64,000 nucleotides of DNA from Silvimonas amylolytica (lineage in GTDB: Bacteria; Pseudomonadota; Gammaproteobacteria; Burkholderiales; Chitinibacteraceae). A program made the position numbers and the translations under genes. Where the stretch lies: contig NZ_BMLY01000001.1 of NCBI RefSeq assembly GCF_014645555.1, forward strand, positions 1 through 64,000, written 5' to 3'. Positions 9,186 through 17,556 of this stretch are shown here, in pieces; within the stretch, counting starts at the first letter, position 1; each line of letters opens with the position of its first letter. Below the pieces are notes generated by a model, which did no database searches, was not told the origin of the DNA, and was given only the letters and a program-made list of their open reading frames with translations.

Positions 9186-9824
9186 ATGAATCACTGGCTC
9201 GAAAAATCTAAAGAAAACCTCCTTCCCCTGAGCGTTGCCTCTTCATTTGGCGAAGCGTTGAAGGAGTGGTTTTTTACCGGGGTTGTTTTTGATCGGGGTG
9301 ACGAAGACATATTTTGCGAGCTTTGCGAGCATCCAGATCTTGCCAGTCATTTTGAGATTAAAAATCGGCATAAACACAATATTTTGTTGGTCGGCTCAAG
9401 TTGCATTCTAAGGTTTCAAGATATTGAAATTTTAGATAAGGCTGGTGTGGCGATTACTGATGATAATGAGCGTAAATCTGCTCTCGACAAAGCGCTACGC
9501 GATAAAATCATCGAATCTTCTTTAGAATCGTTGAGAGATCTGTGGCGTAGCGATATACAAAATAGAAGAAAAATAGCAGAGTTGGGTATTGCCGTGAAGA
9601 ATGGAGAGGCACTTCATCCGGAGGATTTGTTGTTTTTGTTTGATAGAATGAACCAGCTTAATGTTGAGTATCTTGCAACGAGATACAAAATAAGCCTTCG
9701 AAGCGATAACGCTAAATATCAATTGGCAGGGATGTCGGATTCTGAAATTAAAAAAATCTGGCCGGCACTATCAAATCAACAAAAAGCTAAAGCGAGGGAA
9801 GTTAATAAACGGATAGTTTATTGA
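9186..9824 (+). CDS. AT-rich orphan protein with a Cys-rich putative metal-binding motif
   Basis: I do not recognise a named family. The 212-residue protein has CELCEHPDLASHFEI (CxxC) followed 20-odd residues later by VGSSCILRF, a CxxC...C layout that suggests a small metal site near the N-terminus. The middle is charged and helical. The C-terminal ~50 residues (KYQLAGMSDSEIKKIWP... QQKAKAREV) look like a helical module. Base composition is much more AT-rich than the flanking genes, and the upstream 200 bp are AT-rich too, which suggests recent transfer. The Shine-Dalgarno before 9186 is poor. It stands alone between a LysR gene and a convergent hydrolase gene. Confidence 0.65.
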   Translation: MNHWLEKSKENLLPLSVASSFGEALKEWFFTGVVFDRGDEDIFCELCEHPDLASHFEIKNRHKHNILLVGSSCILRFQDIEILDKAGVAITDDNERKSALDKALRDKIIESSLESLRDLWRSDIQNRRKIAELGIAVKNGEALHPEDLLFLFDRMNQLNVEYLATRYKISLRSDNAKYQLAGMSDSEIKKIWPALSNQQKAKAREVNKRIVY

Positions 9825-9974
9825 CGGATCGGCTGGGCTACCCCCCCTTTGGGGCACGAATCAAGTGCCTCTGCGTAAAGATTTATTTGATGTTCAAGGG
9901 CAGAAGCTACTTTTATGCCCGATGCATATGTCATCTTTACGAAGCGGATGGGCTGCCACGGGCGTAGAAACTGT

Positions 9975-10958
9975 TCAATTCTTGGCCGGCGGTAAGAACC
10001 CGACCAGTGTAGCCGTCACTTGCTCTGGTTGTTCTTCGGCTACCCAATGCCCTGATCCCTTGATCTGCGCTACATGAACATCGGTGGCCACATGTTGCAG
10101 ATGTGCGCCAATGATTGGTCCGAAGCTGCCGTCTCCGCCAATGCCCAGCACCGGCATGGTCAATTTGTGTTCGGCAAACTTCTGATTGGCAATCACGTCT
10201 TGCGGGAACGCCCTGTAGTACTCGAAACCGGCGCGCATGGCCCCCGGCATACTGTACTGGCGGGCGTAGACCGCTTCCACTTCATTGGTAAACGCGCGTG
10301 AGTTCACCGCTTCGTTGTTGTGGAACCAGGCCATGAATTCTTTCTCATGTCCGGCCATCAGCATCTCACCGACATCACGTTGCCCGAAGAAGGCGAAATG
10401 CCATACACGCGGGGTCTGGACGATCTCATTCCAGGGCGGGATGCCTGGCAAAGGTACATCAAGGATCGTCAGCGTTTTCACTTCGGTTGGGTGCTGGGCC
10501 GCATAGGCATAGGCCACCATCCCGCCCATGTCGTGCCCGGCAATATTAATTTCAGGGCCATAGCCTAGTTTGCTAACCAGTTCGCGGATGTCTTCTGCAA
10601 TATTGGCCTTTTCATAGCCAGTGGCCGGTTTGCTGGTATCGCCCAGCCCGCGCAAATCCGGTGCGATCACGGTATATCCGCGTGCCGCCAGTTGCGGCAT
10701 GACAAACCGCCACATGTATGAGGTTGAACCCCAGCCGTGCAGCAAGACCACGGGCGTACCGTGACCTTGGGCGATCAGGTAGTGGTAGCGCACGCCATTT
10801 ACTTCGACTTTTCCATCAGTAATACGGGCGGTGGCGGCGGCTACAGCTGAAGGGGTAGGACTTCCAGAAGGCGCCGCGATTGTGTTGCCAGGCAAAGCCA
10901 GCATGAGTATTGCAATGACAGTGGTCAGACCGTGCGAAAGAAGAGGGTATCGATTCAT
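9975..10958 (-). CDS. Secreted alpha/beta hydrolase, epoxide hydrolase/haloalkane dehalogenase-like
   Basis: A 327-residue protein with an N-terminal signal peptide (hydrophobic residues ~12-29, likely cleaved after AIAA near residue 29). The hydrolase core shows VVLLHGWGSTSYMW (oxyanion region), DLRGLGDTSKP and the nucleophile elbow GHDMGG, where the nucleophile is Asp143 rather than Ser, as in epoxide hydrolases and haloalkane dehalogenases. The catalytic His is likely His304 in SGHW. AAGGAA lies before the ATG at 10958. A paralogue with the same plan is encoded at 21200-22138. The substrate is unknown, with a periplasmic location predicted. It is divergent from the oxidase operon starting at 11242. 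Confidence 0.85.
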   Translation of the reverse strand: MNRYPLLSHGLTTVIAILMLALPGNTIAAPSGSPTPSAVAAATARITDGKVEVNGVRYHYLIAQGHGTPVVLLHGWGSTSYMWRFVMPQLAARGYTVIAPDLRGLGDTSKPATGYEKANIAEDIRELVSKLGYGPEINIAGHDMGGMVAYAYAAQHPTEVKTLTILDVPLPGIPPWNEIVQTPRVWHFAFFGQRDVGEMLMAGHEKEFMAWFHNNEAVNSRAFTNEVEAVYARQYSMPGAMRAGFEYYRAFPQDVIANQKFAEHKLTMPVLGIGGDGSFGPIIGAHLQHVATDVHVAQIKGSGHWVAEEQPEQVTATLVGFLPPAKN

Positions 10959-11217
10959 GGCCTTGATTCCTTGATGCCAGATGGGTGGGAGTCACCAGTA
11001 AAAGTCTGAGGTTTGTTGCTCAGCGTGACACACCGGAAAAGCGACGGAATCGTTCGATGGTGTCGCACATGTGTTATGCGATCGACCTAAGACCTTTGAC
11101 CTACGCCCAAAGCCATAACGACCTGTAAATTTTTTCACGGTAAATAAGCCTCAGCGGCCTGTGGGGGGCCGGGTATGACCAAGGGTGGATGTGGCCCGCC
11201 CGAGCCCCGCTTAAGGT

Positions 11218-11239
11218 TCCCTCACACCAAGTTGAGGGA
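11218..11239 (+). promoter_or_regulatory. Hairpin over the oxidase-operon ribosome binding site
   Basis: TCCCTCA (11218-11224) and TGAGGGA (11233-11239) are perfect 7-bp arms around an 8-nt loop. The 3' arm contains the GAGGGA Shine-Dalgarno of the CcoN-like gene at 11242. The pairing could restrain translation; that is inference. Confidence 0.4.
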
Positions 11240-11241
11240 CG

Positions 11242-12933
11242 ATGAACATGAATGCCTTGGGGATGTTGTTATCAGCCTTCGTGATTGCCATTTTGGGGCT
11301 GATGTTTTTCATCTGGTCTAATGGCCGCAGTCTCTTGACCGGGGGAGAAGAAGCGGCCAGCGAGATTTTTAGCGAAGGTGAAGTCGGCCTCGTTGAAGAC
11401 CCGGCCGGCACAGCGACTAGCAGGGCAAGGCTGCAGTCCACCAGCACAGGCCACGCCCAGGTGGGCCTGCATGTCGATGAGGCCGACATTCTGGCTCGCA
11501 TCGAATCAGATAAATCCACCTCGCTGATTGTGCTGATCATGATGACGGCGGCGGTGCTATGGCTGCTTGTTGCATCGACTTTCGGACTGATCAGTTCCAT
11601 CAAGCTGCACCAGCCTGACTGGCTGACCGGTGCCATGTGGCTCGGATTTGGCGTCACCCGGACCATTCACCTCAATGCAGTGGCCTACGGCTGGGCGCCG
11701 ATGGCCTGTCTTTCCAGTTGCATCTGGATACTCCCTCGCCTTTTGAAGACCCCTTTGCGCAGCGGACAGTGGGCCATTCTGGGTGGGGTGATCTGGAACT
11801 TGTCCCTGATTGCCGGCCTCGTTGCCATTGCTACGGGTTACAACAGCGGTCTGGAGTGGCTGGAAATTCCGCTGCCTATTGCCGCAGGAATGGTGGTGGG
11901 CGGTGCGATGGTCGGCATCCCGCTGCTCGATACTCTCGGGCACCGGCGTACCCGGCATCTGTATGTTTCGGTCTGGTATATGTCGGCAGCTTTGTTCTGG
12001 TTTCCGGTGCTGTTGATCGTGGCCAAGATGCCGGTGCACGTCGGGATCGAACAAGCTACCGCAAACTGGTGGTTTGGCCACAACGTGCTGGGGCTGTTCT
12101 ATACGCCCTTGTCTCTGGCGACCATTTACTACCTGCTCCCCAAGATCATTGGTCGCCCCATTGAGAACTACAACCTGTCTTTGCTGGGCTTCTGGACGCT
12201 GGCTTTTTTCTATGGCCAGGTAGGCGGGCACCACCTGGAGGGCAGTCCTGCGCCAGCGTGGTTGATCACGCTATCCATCGTGCAGAGCATGATGATGATC
12301 ATCCCGGTCGCTGCGTTCACCATCAACCAGCACATGACCATGCGCGGTCATTTCCGCATGTGGGTGCATTCGCCCACGCTGCGCTTCATTCTGATCGGCG
12401 GAATGATGTACACACTGAGCTCCTTGCAGGGCTCGTTTGAGGCGCTGCGCTCCATCAACACAGTCACGCACTTCACGCACTTTACCGTGGCACACGCCCA
12501 CCTCGGGCTGTACGGCTTCGTGACCATGGTCATGTTTGGCGCGTTTTATTTCATCCTGCCCCGGGTGCGCGGGTGGGAATGGCCGTACCCGTGGGCGATC
12601 CAGCTGCATTTCTGGTTGGTGGTACTTGGCTTTGGGCTGTATTTCACGGCGCTCACCATCGGAGGTGTGTTGCAGGGCTTAGCCATGCTGGATGCCAGCA
12701 AGCCATTTATTGACTCCGTGATCGTGACCCGCCCCTGGCTGATCGGCCGCTCCATCGGCGGCGGCATGATGACGTTAGGGCACGTGGTGTTTGCGGTGCA
12801 TGTGCTGGCCATGGTGTTCAAGTTAGGCCCCAAGCGGCATACCCAAGCTCTATTCTGGCGCGATGCGATGCCGCCGGGTCTGGCACCGAATCTGGCTGTG
12901 CAGCCGCTCCAACAAGAAGGGGCCGCATCATGA
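11242..12933 (+). CDS. Divergent cbb3-type (C-family) haem-copper oxidase subunit I, CcoN-like
   Basis: The 563-residue membrane protein carries all expected ligands: His143 (in TRTIHLNA) and His420 for low-spin haem b, His280 (WWFGHN), His330 and His331 (VGGHH) for CuB, and His418 for haem b3 (TVAHAHLG). Tyr324 sits six residues before the HH pair, as in the Tyr cross-linked to a CuB His in cbb3 oxidases, so this looks like an oxygen reductase rather than an NO reductase. The N-terminus is extended: one membrane helix plus an acidic segment (residues 1-90) resembling a fused CcoS-like piece (inference). Start at 11242 or at the second ATG (11248). It overlaps the next gene by ATGA. No diheme CcoP gene follows, unlike standard ccoNOQP operons. 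Confidence 0.85.
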   Translation: MNMNALGMLLSAFVIAILGLMFFIWSNGRSLLTGGEEAASEIFSEGEVGLVEDPAGTATSRARLQSTSTGHAQVGLHVDEADILARIESDKSTSLIVLIMMTAAVLWLLVASTFGLISSIKLHQPDWLTGAMWLGFGVTRTIHLNAVAYGWAPMACLSSCIWILPRLLKTPLRSGQWAILGGVIWNLSLIAGLVAIATGYNSGLEWLEIPLPIAAGMVVGGAMVGIPLLDTLGHRRTRHLYVSVWYMSAALFWFPVLLIVAKMPVHVGIEQATANWWFGHNVLGLFYTPLSLATIYYLLPKIIGRPIENYNLSLLGFWTLAFFYGQVGGHHLEGSPAPAWLITLSIVQSMMMIIPVAAFTINQHMTMRGHFRMWVHSPTLRFILIGGMMYTLSSLQGSFEALRSINTVTHFTHFTVAHAHLGLYGFVTMVMFGAFYFILPRVRGWEWPYPWAIQLHFWLVVLGFGLYFTALTIGGVLQGLAMLDASKPFIDSVIVTRPWLIGRSIGGGMMTLGHVVFAVHVLAMVFKLGPKRHTQALFWRDAMPPGLAPNLAVQPLQQEGAAS

Positions 12934-13562
12934 ACCTGATGAACAGTGAAGATTTGCTGGTCGGGGCCTCTTTCATGATGGGGCTGACCATCACGGTACT
13001 GATCGTGATTCCGTATACGGAAGTCAGTGACCTGCGCCCGCCAGACAAACTCAAACCGTACTCGGAACAAGCCCAACGTGGGCGTGAAATTTATCTGCAA
13101 AACGAGTGCATGGCTTGCCATTCTCAACAGCCGCGCAGCCTTAGTCAGGCGCCTGACTTCAAGCGTGGCTGGGGTAGGGCGCCGATTGCCGCGGACTATT
13201 ACTACGATCGCCCGGTGTTACTGGGCACGATGCGCACCGGGCCGGACCTCTTCAATATTGCTGCGCGGCAACCCAGCGTGGACTGGCATCTTGGGCACCT
13301 GTATCAGCCTCGGGCTTATGTCAAAGACAGCATCATGCCCAGCTATCGCTTCCTGTTTGTGATCAAGTCCAAAGCCGCGCCGGGCGACAAGGTTGTTCAG
13401 TTGCCACCCGCATGGCGGCCGGCTTCGGGTGTGGTGGTGGCGACACCCAAAGCGCTCGACCTGGTGGCCTACTTGTTGTCGCTGGATCACACCTATCCCA
13501 TCGATAACGCGCCCGTGTTGCCGCCGGTAGCCTCTGCGCCGGCAACGGCAGGGCAGTCATAA
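12930..13562 (+). CDS. CcoO/FixO-like membrane-anchored monohaem cytochrome c
   Basis: A 210-residue protein with one N-terminal membrane anchor (about residues 9-28) and a periplasmic cytochrome c domain with a single CMACH haem site (about residue 54). GWGRAPIAADYYYDRPVLLGTMRTGPDL and the HLYQPRAYVKDSIMPSY segment are characteristic of CcoO, with Met of IMPSY a likely axial ligand. It would pass electrons to the CcoN-like subunit. The start overlaps the stop of the previous gene (ATGA), implying translational coupling. Confidence 0.9.
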   Translation: MNLMNSEDLLVGASFMMGLTITVLIVIPYTEVSDLRPPDKLKPYSEQAQRGREIYLQNECMACHSQQPRSLSQAPDFKRGWGRAPIAADYYYDRPVLLGTMRTGPDLFNIAARQPSVDWHLGHLYQPRAYVKDSIMPSYRFLFVIKSKAAPGDKVVQLPPAWRPASGVVVATPKALDLVAYLLSLDHTYPIDNAPVLPPVASAPATAGQS

Positions 13563-13578
13563 ATCAGGGAGTGTTCCG

Positions 13579-14169
13579 ATGAGTCAGCAAGAAAGCGATG
13601 CCGTGCAGCAGCGGCGCGAAAACCCCGATCCCAACGAGCAGGTCAAGCCATTGCCGTTTGCCATCATGCTGGTGATTGCGGCCCTGTTTACCTTTGGCGT
13701 CGTTTATATCGCCGAAACACCGCTAAATCTGCCTGGTACATGGGGAGATCAGCGGGTCCTGGCGGATATGGCCGCGCCGGCAAAAAGCGCGACAGCGGAT
13801 GGGGCTGCGTTGTTTGCGGCCAATTGCGTTGCATGTCACCAGGCCACGGGTTTGGGTGTGCCCGGTGCATTTCCGCCGTTGGCGGGGTCCGAATATCTCA
13901 ACGGCAAGCCGGATGTCACCGTTCAAATTCTGCTGCATGGCATAAAGGGCAGCATTACGGTCAAGGGCAACACATTCAACGGCGAGATGCCCAACTTTGG
14001 CGCCAAGTTTTCTGATGCCGAAATTGCCGCCGTGGCCACCCACGTGAGAAGTCAGTGGGGCAATAAAGGTGTGGCGATAGACACGGCTGCAGTCGCGAAA
14101 GGCCGTGATCTAACCAAGGCTCAAACCACACCATGGAATGGTGGGCAAGATCTTGAAAAATATCGCTGA
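13579..14169 (+). CDS. Membrane-anchored monohaem cytochrome c
   Basis: A 196-residue protein with an N-terminal anchor (about residues 29-47) and a class I cytochrome c domain: CVACH near residue 84, then GVPGAFPPLAGSEYL, with a probable Met ligand in GEMPNFG. It occupies the place of CcoP in the operon but has one haem rather than two. AGGGAG precedes the ATG at 13579, 16 nt after the CcoO-like gene. Likely function: electron entry to the oxidase. Its 3' end overlaps the Sco gene by 32 nt. Confidence 0.88.
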   Translation: MSQQESDAVQQRRENPDPNEQVKPLPFAIMLVIAALFTFGVVYIAETPLNLPGTWGDQRVLADMAAPAKSATADGAALFAANCVACHQATGLGVPGAFPPLAGSEYLNGKPDVTVQILLHGIKGSITVKGNTFNGEMPNFGAKFSDAEIAAVATHVRSQWGNKGVAIDTAAVAKGRDLTKAQTTPWNGGQDLEKYR

Positions 14170-14803
14170 CGGGATCAATGGCAGCCTCGGGCCTACGATC
14201 ACGTTGACCTGCTGCCTGTTGTTATTTGCATTGGTCACAACCGCTCTACTGACGCGCGGCTTTGAAGGCTGGACGACGGAGATGTTGCGCCGGCAGGCCA
14301 TCATGGACCATCCCTTGCCACTACCTTCACTGCAGATCATGGATGAAACAGGCAAGCGGCAGCGGCTTGATCAGTATGTGCGTCTGGATGGACGTGTGGT
14401 ACTGATCGACTTTATCTATACCCGCTGCAATAGCATTTGTACCGTGCTTGGGGAGCAATTTCAGCAGGCGCAAACCCACATCGAGCAACATGGACTGCAG
14501 CAAAAAGTCAGGCTGTTAAGCATTAGCTTTGACGCGCAGCACGATACCCCAGCCGTTCTGGCGAGTTATGCCAGCCGTATGCATGCCGATCCAGCGGTTT
14601 GGCATTTTGCGACGGTGACTGACCGCGCCAGCCTGGATCTTTTGCTCAGGCAGTTCGGCATCGTGGTCATTCCCGATGGCTACGGCGGGTTTATCCACAA
14701 TGCAGCCATTCATGTGGTCGACCGCAATGCCCGGCTTGAACATATCTACGACCTCGATGATTTTGATATGGCGCTGGCCCATGCACTGGACCTGTACACA
14801 TGA
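14138..14803 (+). CDS. SCO1/SenC-family copper chaperone
   Basis: A 221-residue protein with one membrane anchor (residues ~18-39) and a thioredoxin-like Sco domain. The copper site is visible as CNSIC (Cys97 and Cys101) with His187 in GGFIHNAAIH. Sco proteins deliver copper to haem-copper oxidases, so its place in this operon fits assembly of the CuB centre; cbb3-like enzymes lack CuA. The called start overlaps the preceding cytochrome gene; a slightly later start is possible. It overlaps the next gene by ATGA. Confidence 0.88.
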   Translation: MVGKILKNIADGINGSLGPTITLTCCLLLFALVTTALLTRGFEGWTTEMLRRQAIMDHPLPLPSLQIMDETGKRQRLDQYVRLDGRVVLIDFIYTRCNSICTVLGEQFQQAQTHIEQHGLQQKVRLLSISFDAQHDTPAVLASYASRMHADPAVWHFATVTDRASLDLLLRQFGIVVIPDGYGGFIHNAAIHVVDRNARLEHIYDLDDFDMALAHALDLYT

Positions 14804-15414
14804 AGGTCTATGATCTGCGGCGTGCAATCCGGCGTTATCGCGTGGCACTGTTGATTGGTGCACTGATTGGTGCGCTTTGGGGTAGCCGGCACACGGTTGA
14901 ATCCCGAATGTGGCTACATATGCTCGGGCAGTTCCCTGTGCTGGTATTGGGTGGAGTTTGGCTGGGCGCCAGGTTGCCACTTCCCTGGCAGCGCAAGGCG
15001 GCTCTTGTTAACCGATTTGGCTTAAGCGGACTTGTTTTTGCATCGCTCGTGACAGCGTTCTGGATGATCCCGGCGGCGCTGGATCAGGCCGTAGCCCAAA
15101 TGGAAGTCGATACCCTGAAAATGCTGGCGCTGGTGGCCGCCGGGCTTGCACTACAGCAGTCCTGGCATGTCAGCGGACGTGCTTTGCAGGCATACTTTCT
15201 GATCACCTGGAGCATGATGACGGTGACCATTGGACTGATCTTTCAGGACCCCTCTGCGCGGCTGTGTAATTACTATCGGCTTGATGACCAACAGATAGCG
15301 GGATATGGCCTTGTTTTTGTGGGGGCGATGATCGTTGCCATCTGGTTTTGGCAGGTGGTTGCAGATACAGCCCGCGCCAAAGACAACGGGCTTGATCAGG
15401 TGATCGGCAAATAA
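14800..15414 (+). CDS. Multi-pass membrane protein of the oxidase operon (possibly CtaG-like assembly factor)
   Basis: A 204-residue protein with about five hydrophobic helices (near residues 14-30, 38-55, 70-90, 105-122 and 130-150, plus one near 165-185). The segment WLHMLGQFPVLVLGG faintly recalls the His-containing helices of caa3-type CtaG assembly factors, but I cannot assign it firmly. It begins in the ATGA overlap with the Sco gene and is the last gene of the oxidase operon, so an assembly or accessory role is likely (inference). Confidence 0.7.
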   Translation: MKVYDLRRAIRRYRVALLIGALIGALWGSRHTVESRMWLHMLGQFPVLVLGGVWLGARLPLPWQRKAALVNRFGLSGLVFASLVTAFWMIPAALDQAVAQMEVDTLKMLALVAAGLALQQSWHVSGRALQAYFLITWSMMTVTIGLIFQDPSARLCNYYRLDDQQIAGYGLVFVGAMIVAIWFWQVVADTARAKDNGLDQVIGK

Positions 15415-15495
15415 AAGCACCGCAAAGAGCCGCTGGGGAATGACCTGGCAGCAGTCCGATGTTTTCTCACCTCGACCCAAATTTCGGCTCGGATA

Positions 15496-15525
15496 CCCCG
15501 CCCGGGCACGATTGGCCCGGCGGGG
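15496..15525. terminator. GC-rich hairpin between convergent genes
   Basis: CCCCGCCCGGGC and GCCCGGCGGGG form a stem with one bulge around a short loop, between the oxidase operon (+) and the SDR gene (-). It lacks a clear T run, so intrinsic termination is uncertain. Confidence 0.4.
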
Positions 15526-15538
15526 CATTCCCGTACTG

Positions 15539-16288
15539 TTACAGTTGGCTCATCCCACCATCAACGATGATTTCAGTGCCAACAATGAATGCCGATTCCG
15601 GGGCACTCAAGTGCAGAACGGTGGAGGCCAGCTCTTCCGGCGTACCAAAGCGCCCCAGCGGAATCTGACCGCGGATGCTCTCGGCCACGGCGGTGAGCGT
15701 ATCGGAGTCCATGCCCAGTTTGCCGTACAGCGGGGTGGCAACCGGGCCCGGGCTTACCACGTTGACACGCACACCTTGTGGGAGCAATTCAGCACTTAAG
15801 GTTTTAGCCAGCGACACCAGTGCGGCTTTGCTTGCGGCATAGATGGCAGTGTTGGGCATGCCAATATGCGCGTTGATCGAACCATTCAGTACGATGGCTG
15901 CGCCACGGTTAAGCAACGGCGCAACGGCCTGGATCTGGAAGAAGGGGCCTTTGACGTTGATGCCAAAAGCCGCATCAAAGAAGTCTTCAGTTACATCTGC
16001 CAGGCCGGCAAATTTGGCGATGCCCGCGTTGATGAATACGGCATCAAGACGGAGGTTGCGGCTCGCAAGGCTTTGGCCCAGAGCTTTGGCATCAGCCAGA
16101 CTTTGCGAGTCCGCACGGATGGCAATGGCTTTGCTGCCGATTGCGGCCACAGCTGTAGCCAATGTGGCGTCGTCGCGCCCGGTAATGACAACTTGCGCGC
16201 CTTCCTTGGCGTAGGCTTGAGCGGTTGCGAGACCGATGCCGCTGCTGCCACCGGTAACCAGAACAGTTTTGCCTTCAAAACGTTGCAT
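15539..16288 (-). CDS. SDR-family oxidoreductase
   Basis: A 249-residue classical short-chain dehydrogenase. The NAD(P)-binding motif TGGSSGIG is at residues 12-19, the NAG-type motif appears as INAG, the catalytic pair as YAASK, and the C-terminus FIVGTEIIVDGG is typical. An Arg in TGRDD after strand 2 suggests NADP preference. GGAGAC sits before the ATG at 16288, so a longer frame to 16360 is not used. Substrate unknown. It faces the oxidase operon convergently and lies downstream of, but apart from, the LuxR-type gene. Confidence 0.92.
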   Translation of the reverse strand: MQRFEGKTVLVTGGSSGIGLATAQAYAKEGAQVVITGRDDATLATAVAAIGSKAIAIRADSQSLADAKALGQSLASRNLRLDAVFINAGIAKFAGLADVTEDFFDAAFGINVKGPFFQIQAVAPLLNRGAAIVLNGSINAHIGMPNTAIYAASKAALVSLAKTLSAELLPQGVRVNVVSPGPVATPLYGKLGMDSDTLTAVAESIRGQIPLGRFGTPEELASTVLHLSAPESAFIVGTEIIVDGGMSQL

Positions 16289-16434
16289 GATACGTCTCCA
16301 GATATAAATGTAGGTAGAAAAACAGCCAGGTCTCGTTTTGACCTTGAAGCTATTGTGCAACCCGGCCTGTTCGGTGCCGTGCCATGAATCAAATCAGGTC
16401 GTGCGAAAATTTCGAATGATTTAGGATGGGTTGT

Positions 16435-17136
16435 TCAGCCTGCAGCGCCTGCAGAGGCGAGAGTTGCACTGCCAAAGGGGGGCAGGAGACGGGCGTGTTT
16501 GTCTGAGTAGTTGCGTGCGGTCGAAACGAGACCACGTGCGAGCGCAATCGACGCCGCCTCGGTACGAGAGTTGGCTCGCAATTTGCCAAGGATGGCGCCA
16601 ACATGGGTTTTGACGGTGCCCACGGAAATGCCTAGCGTTTCAGCAATGTCCTGGTTTCCGGCACCACGTGAAATTTGCTCAAGGACAGACATTTCGCGGG
16701 GGGTGAGCGCCTCATGCCCCAAGGTGTTCACCAGATTTTGTGAAACGGCATTGCAGACATAAATGCCCTGGTCCACCAAACGGTGGATCGCGACCCGGAG
16801 TTCGTCCGCCGTGGCGCCATACAGCATGTAACCGTGAACGCCCACGTTCATGGCCCGACGGACATCCCACTCCAGATCTCGTGAGGTCAACACCATGACG
16901 CGCGGTGCATAAGCTGGGTAGTGCGAAACCCCCTTTTGCCGCTCGACGAATTCCAGTGCGAAGTCGTAGTCCGCAACGATGACGTCACTGACGCCAGGCT
17001 CGAACTGGTTAATCGGCAAACGCGGACGGATGCGGTATTTGAATTCGGCAAACCGGGTCATGACTTCACCCAGTCCAAGGCTGATCAATTGATCGGCGTG
17101 AACAATATCAATATTGATGTTTGATCGTGTATCCAT
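16435..17136 (-). CDS. NarL/FixJ-type (LuxR HTH) response regulator
   Basis: A 233-residue protein with a receiver-like N-terminal domain (residues ~8-125; VIVADYDFA carries the likely phosphoacceptor Asp, MVLTSRD the conserved Thr/Ser region) and a C-terminal LuxR helix-turn-helix (EALTPREMSVLEQISRG... and the recognition helix VGTVKTHVGAILGKL). No histidine kinase gene is adjacent, so its partner is elsewhere. It is divergent from the tandem AraC-type genes, separated by 420 bp. Confidence 0.85.
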   Translation of the reverse strand: MDTRSNINIDIVHADQLISLGLGEVMTRFAEFKYRIRPRLPINQFEPGVSDVIVADYDFALEFVERQKGVSHYPAYAPRVMVLTSRDLEWDVRRAMNVGVHGYMLYGATADELRVAIHRLVDQGIYVCNAVSQNLVNTLGHEALTPREMSVLEQISRGAGNQDIAETLGISVGTVKTHVGAILGKLRANSRTEAASIALARGLVSTARNYSDKHARLLPPFGSATLASAGAAG

Positions 17137-17556
17137 GGAACTAACCCTCCGGCATTTGAAGAAACGGACTAACCACCCAGGGGCTGAGGACCAGCCGCCT
17201 GCAGTGCAGGTGATTAAAGTCTAAGCACCGGCATCCCTGTCATCTGGATCGTAAATGCCATTCGGCTGCGGTAAGTTGGGCTGATCGTGCCATGTCGCTT
17301 TAATGACGTTCCAAGCGGCCTTTTTTATGTCAAAGTCATGATCAGAGGCGCGCAACCCATGGCATGACGTACCGAAATACTGCGATTGGTGCACGGATTT
17401 CTCTATCTAAAGTCCGGGTTGATGCCACTGGGTGATAGGGCTGCGGCTAACATGGAAGGCTAGGGTTTTAATGACTTCAGTTGTCGTTCAAATTTATGCG
17501 AATGGCATAAATTGCCATCGGCCTTGGGCAGAAAATTTCGAGAGAGATGGGTCCAC
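17137..17556. other. Intergenic region between divergent regulators
   Basis: About 420 bp without a credible gene. It must hold the promoters of the LuxR-type gene (-) and the first AraC-type gene (+). The one clear structure is the palindrome at 17491-17513, annotated separately. Confidence 0.6.
17491..17513. promoter_or_regulatory. Perfect 9-bp inverted repeat, candidate operator
   Basis: AATTTATGC (17491-17499), 5 nt, then GCATAAATT (17505-17513). It ends 43 bp before the first AraC-type start codon, at promoter-proximal distance, so it is a candidate operator for that gene or for a divergent regulator. Confidence 0.5.

Noticed and set aside
17232-17241. Single CTGTCAT half-site
   Set aside because: Only one half-site, without the 11-bp-spaced partner needed for a Pho box.
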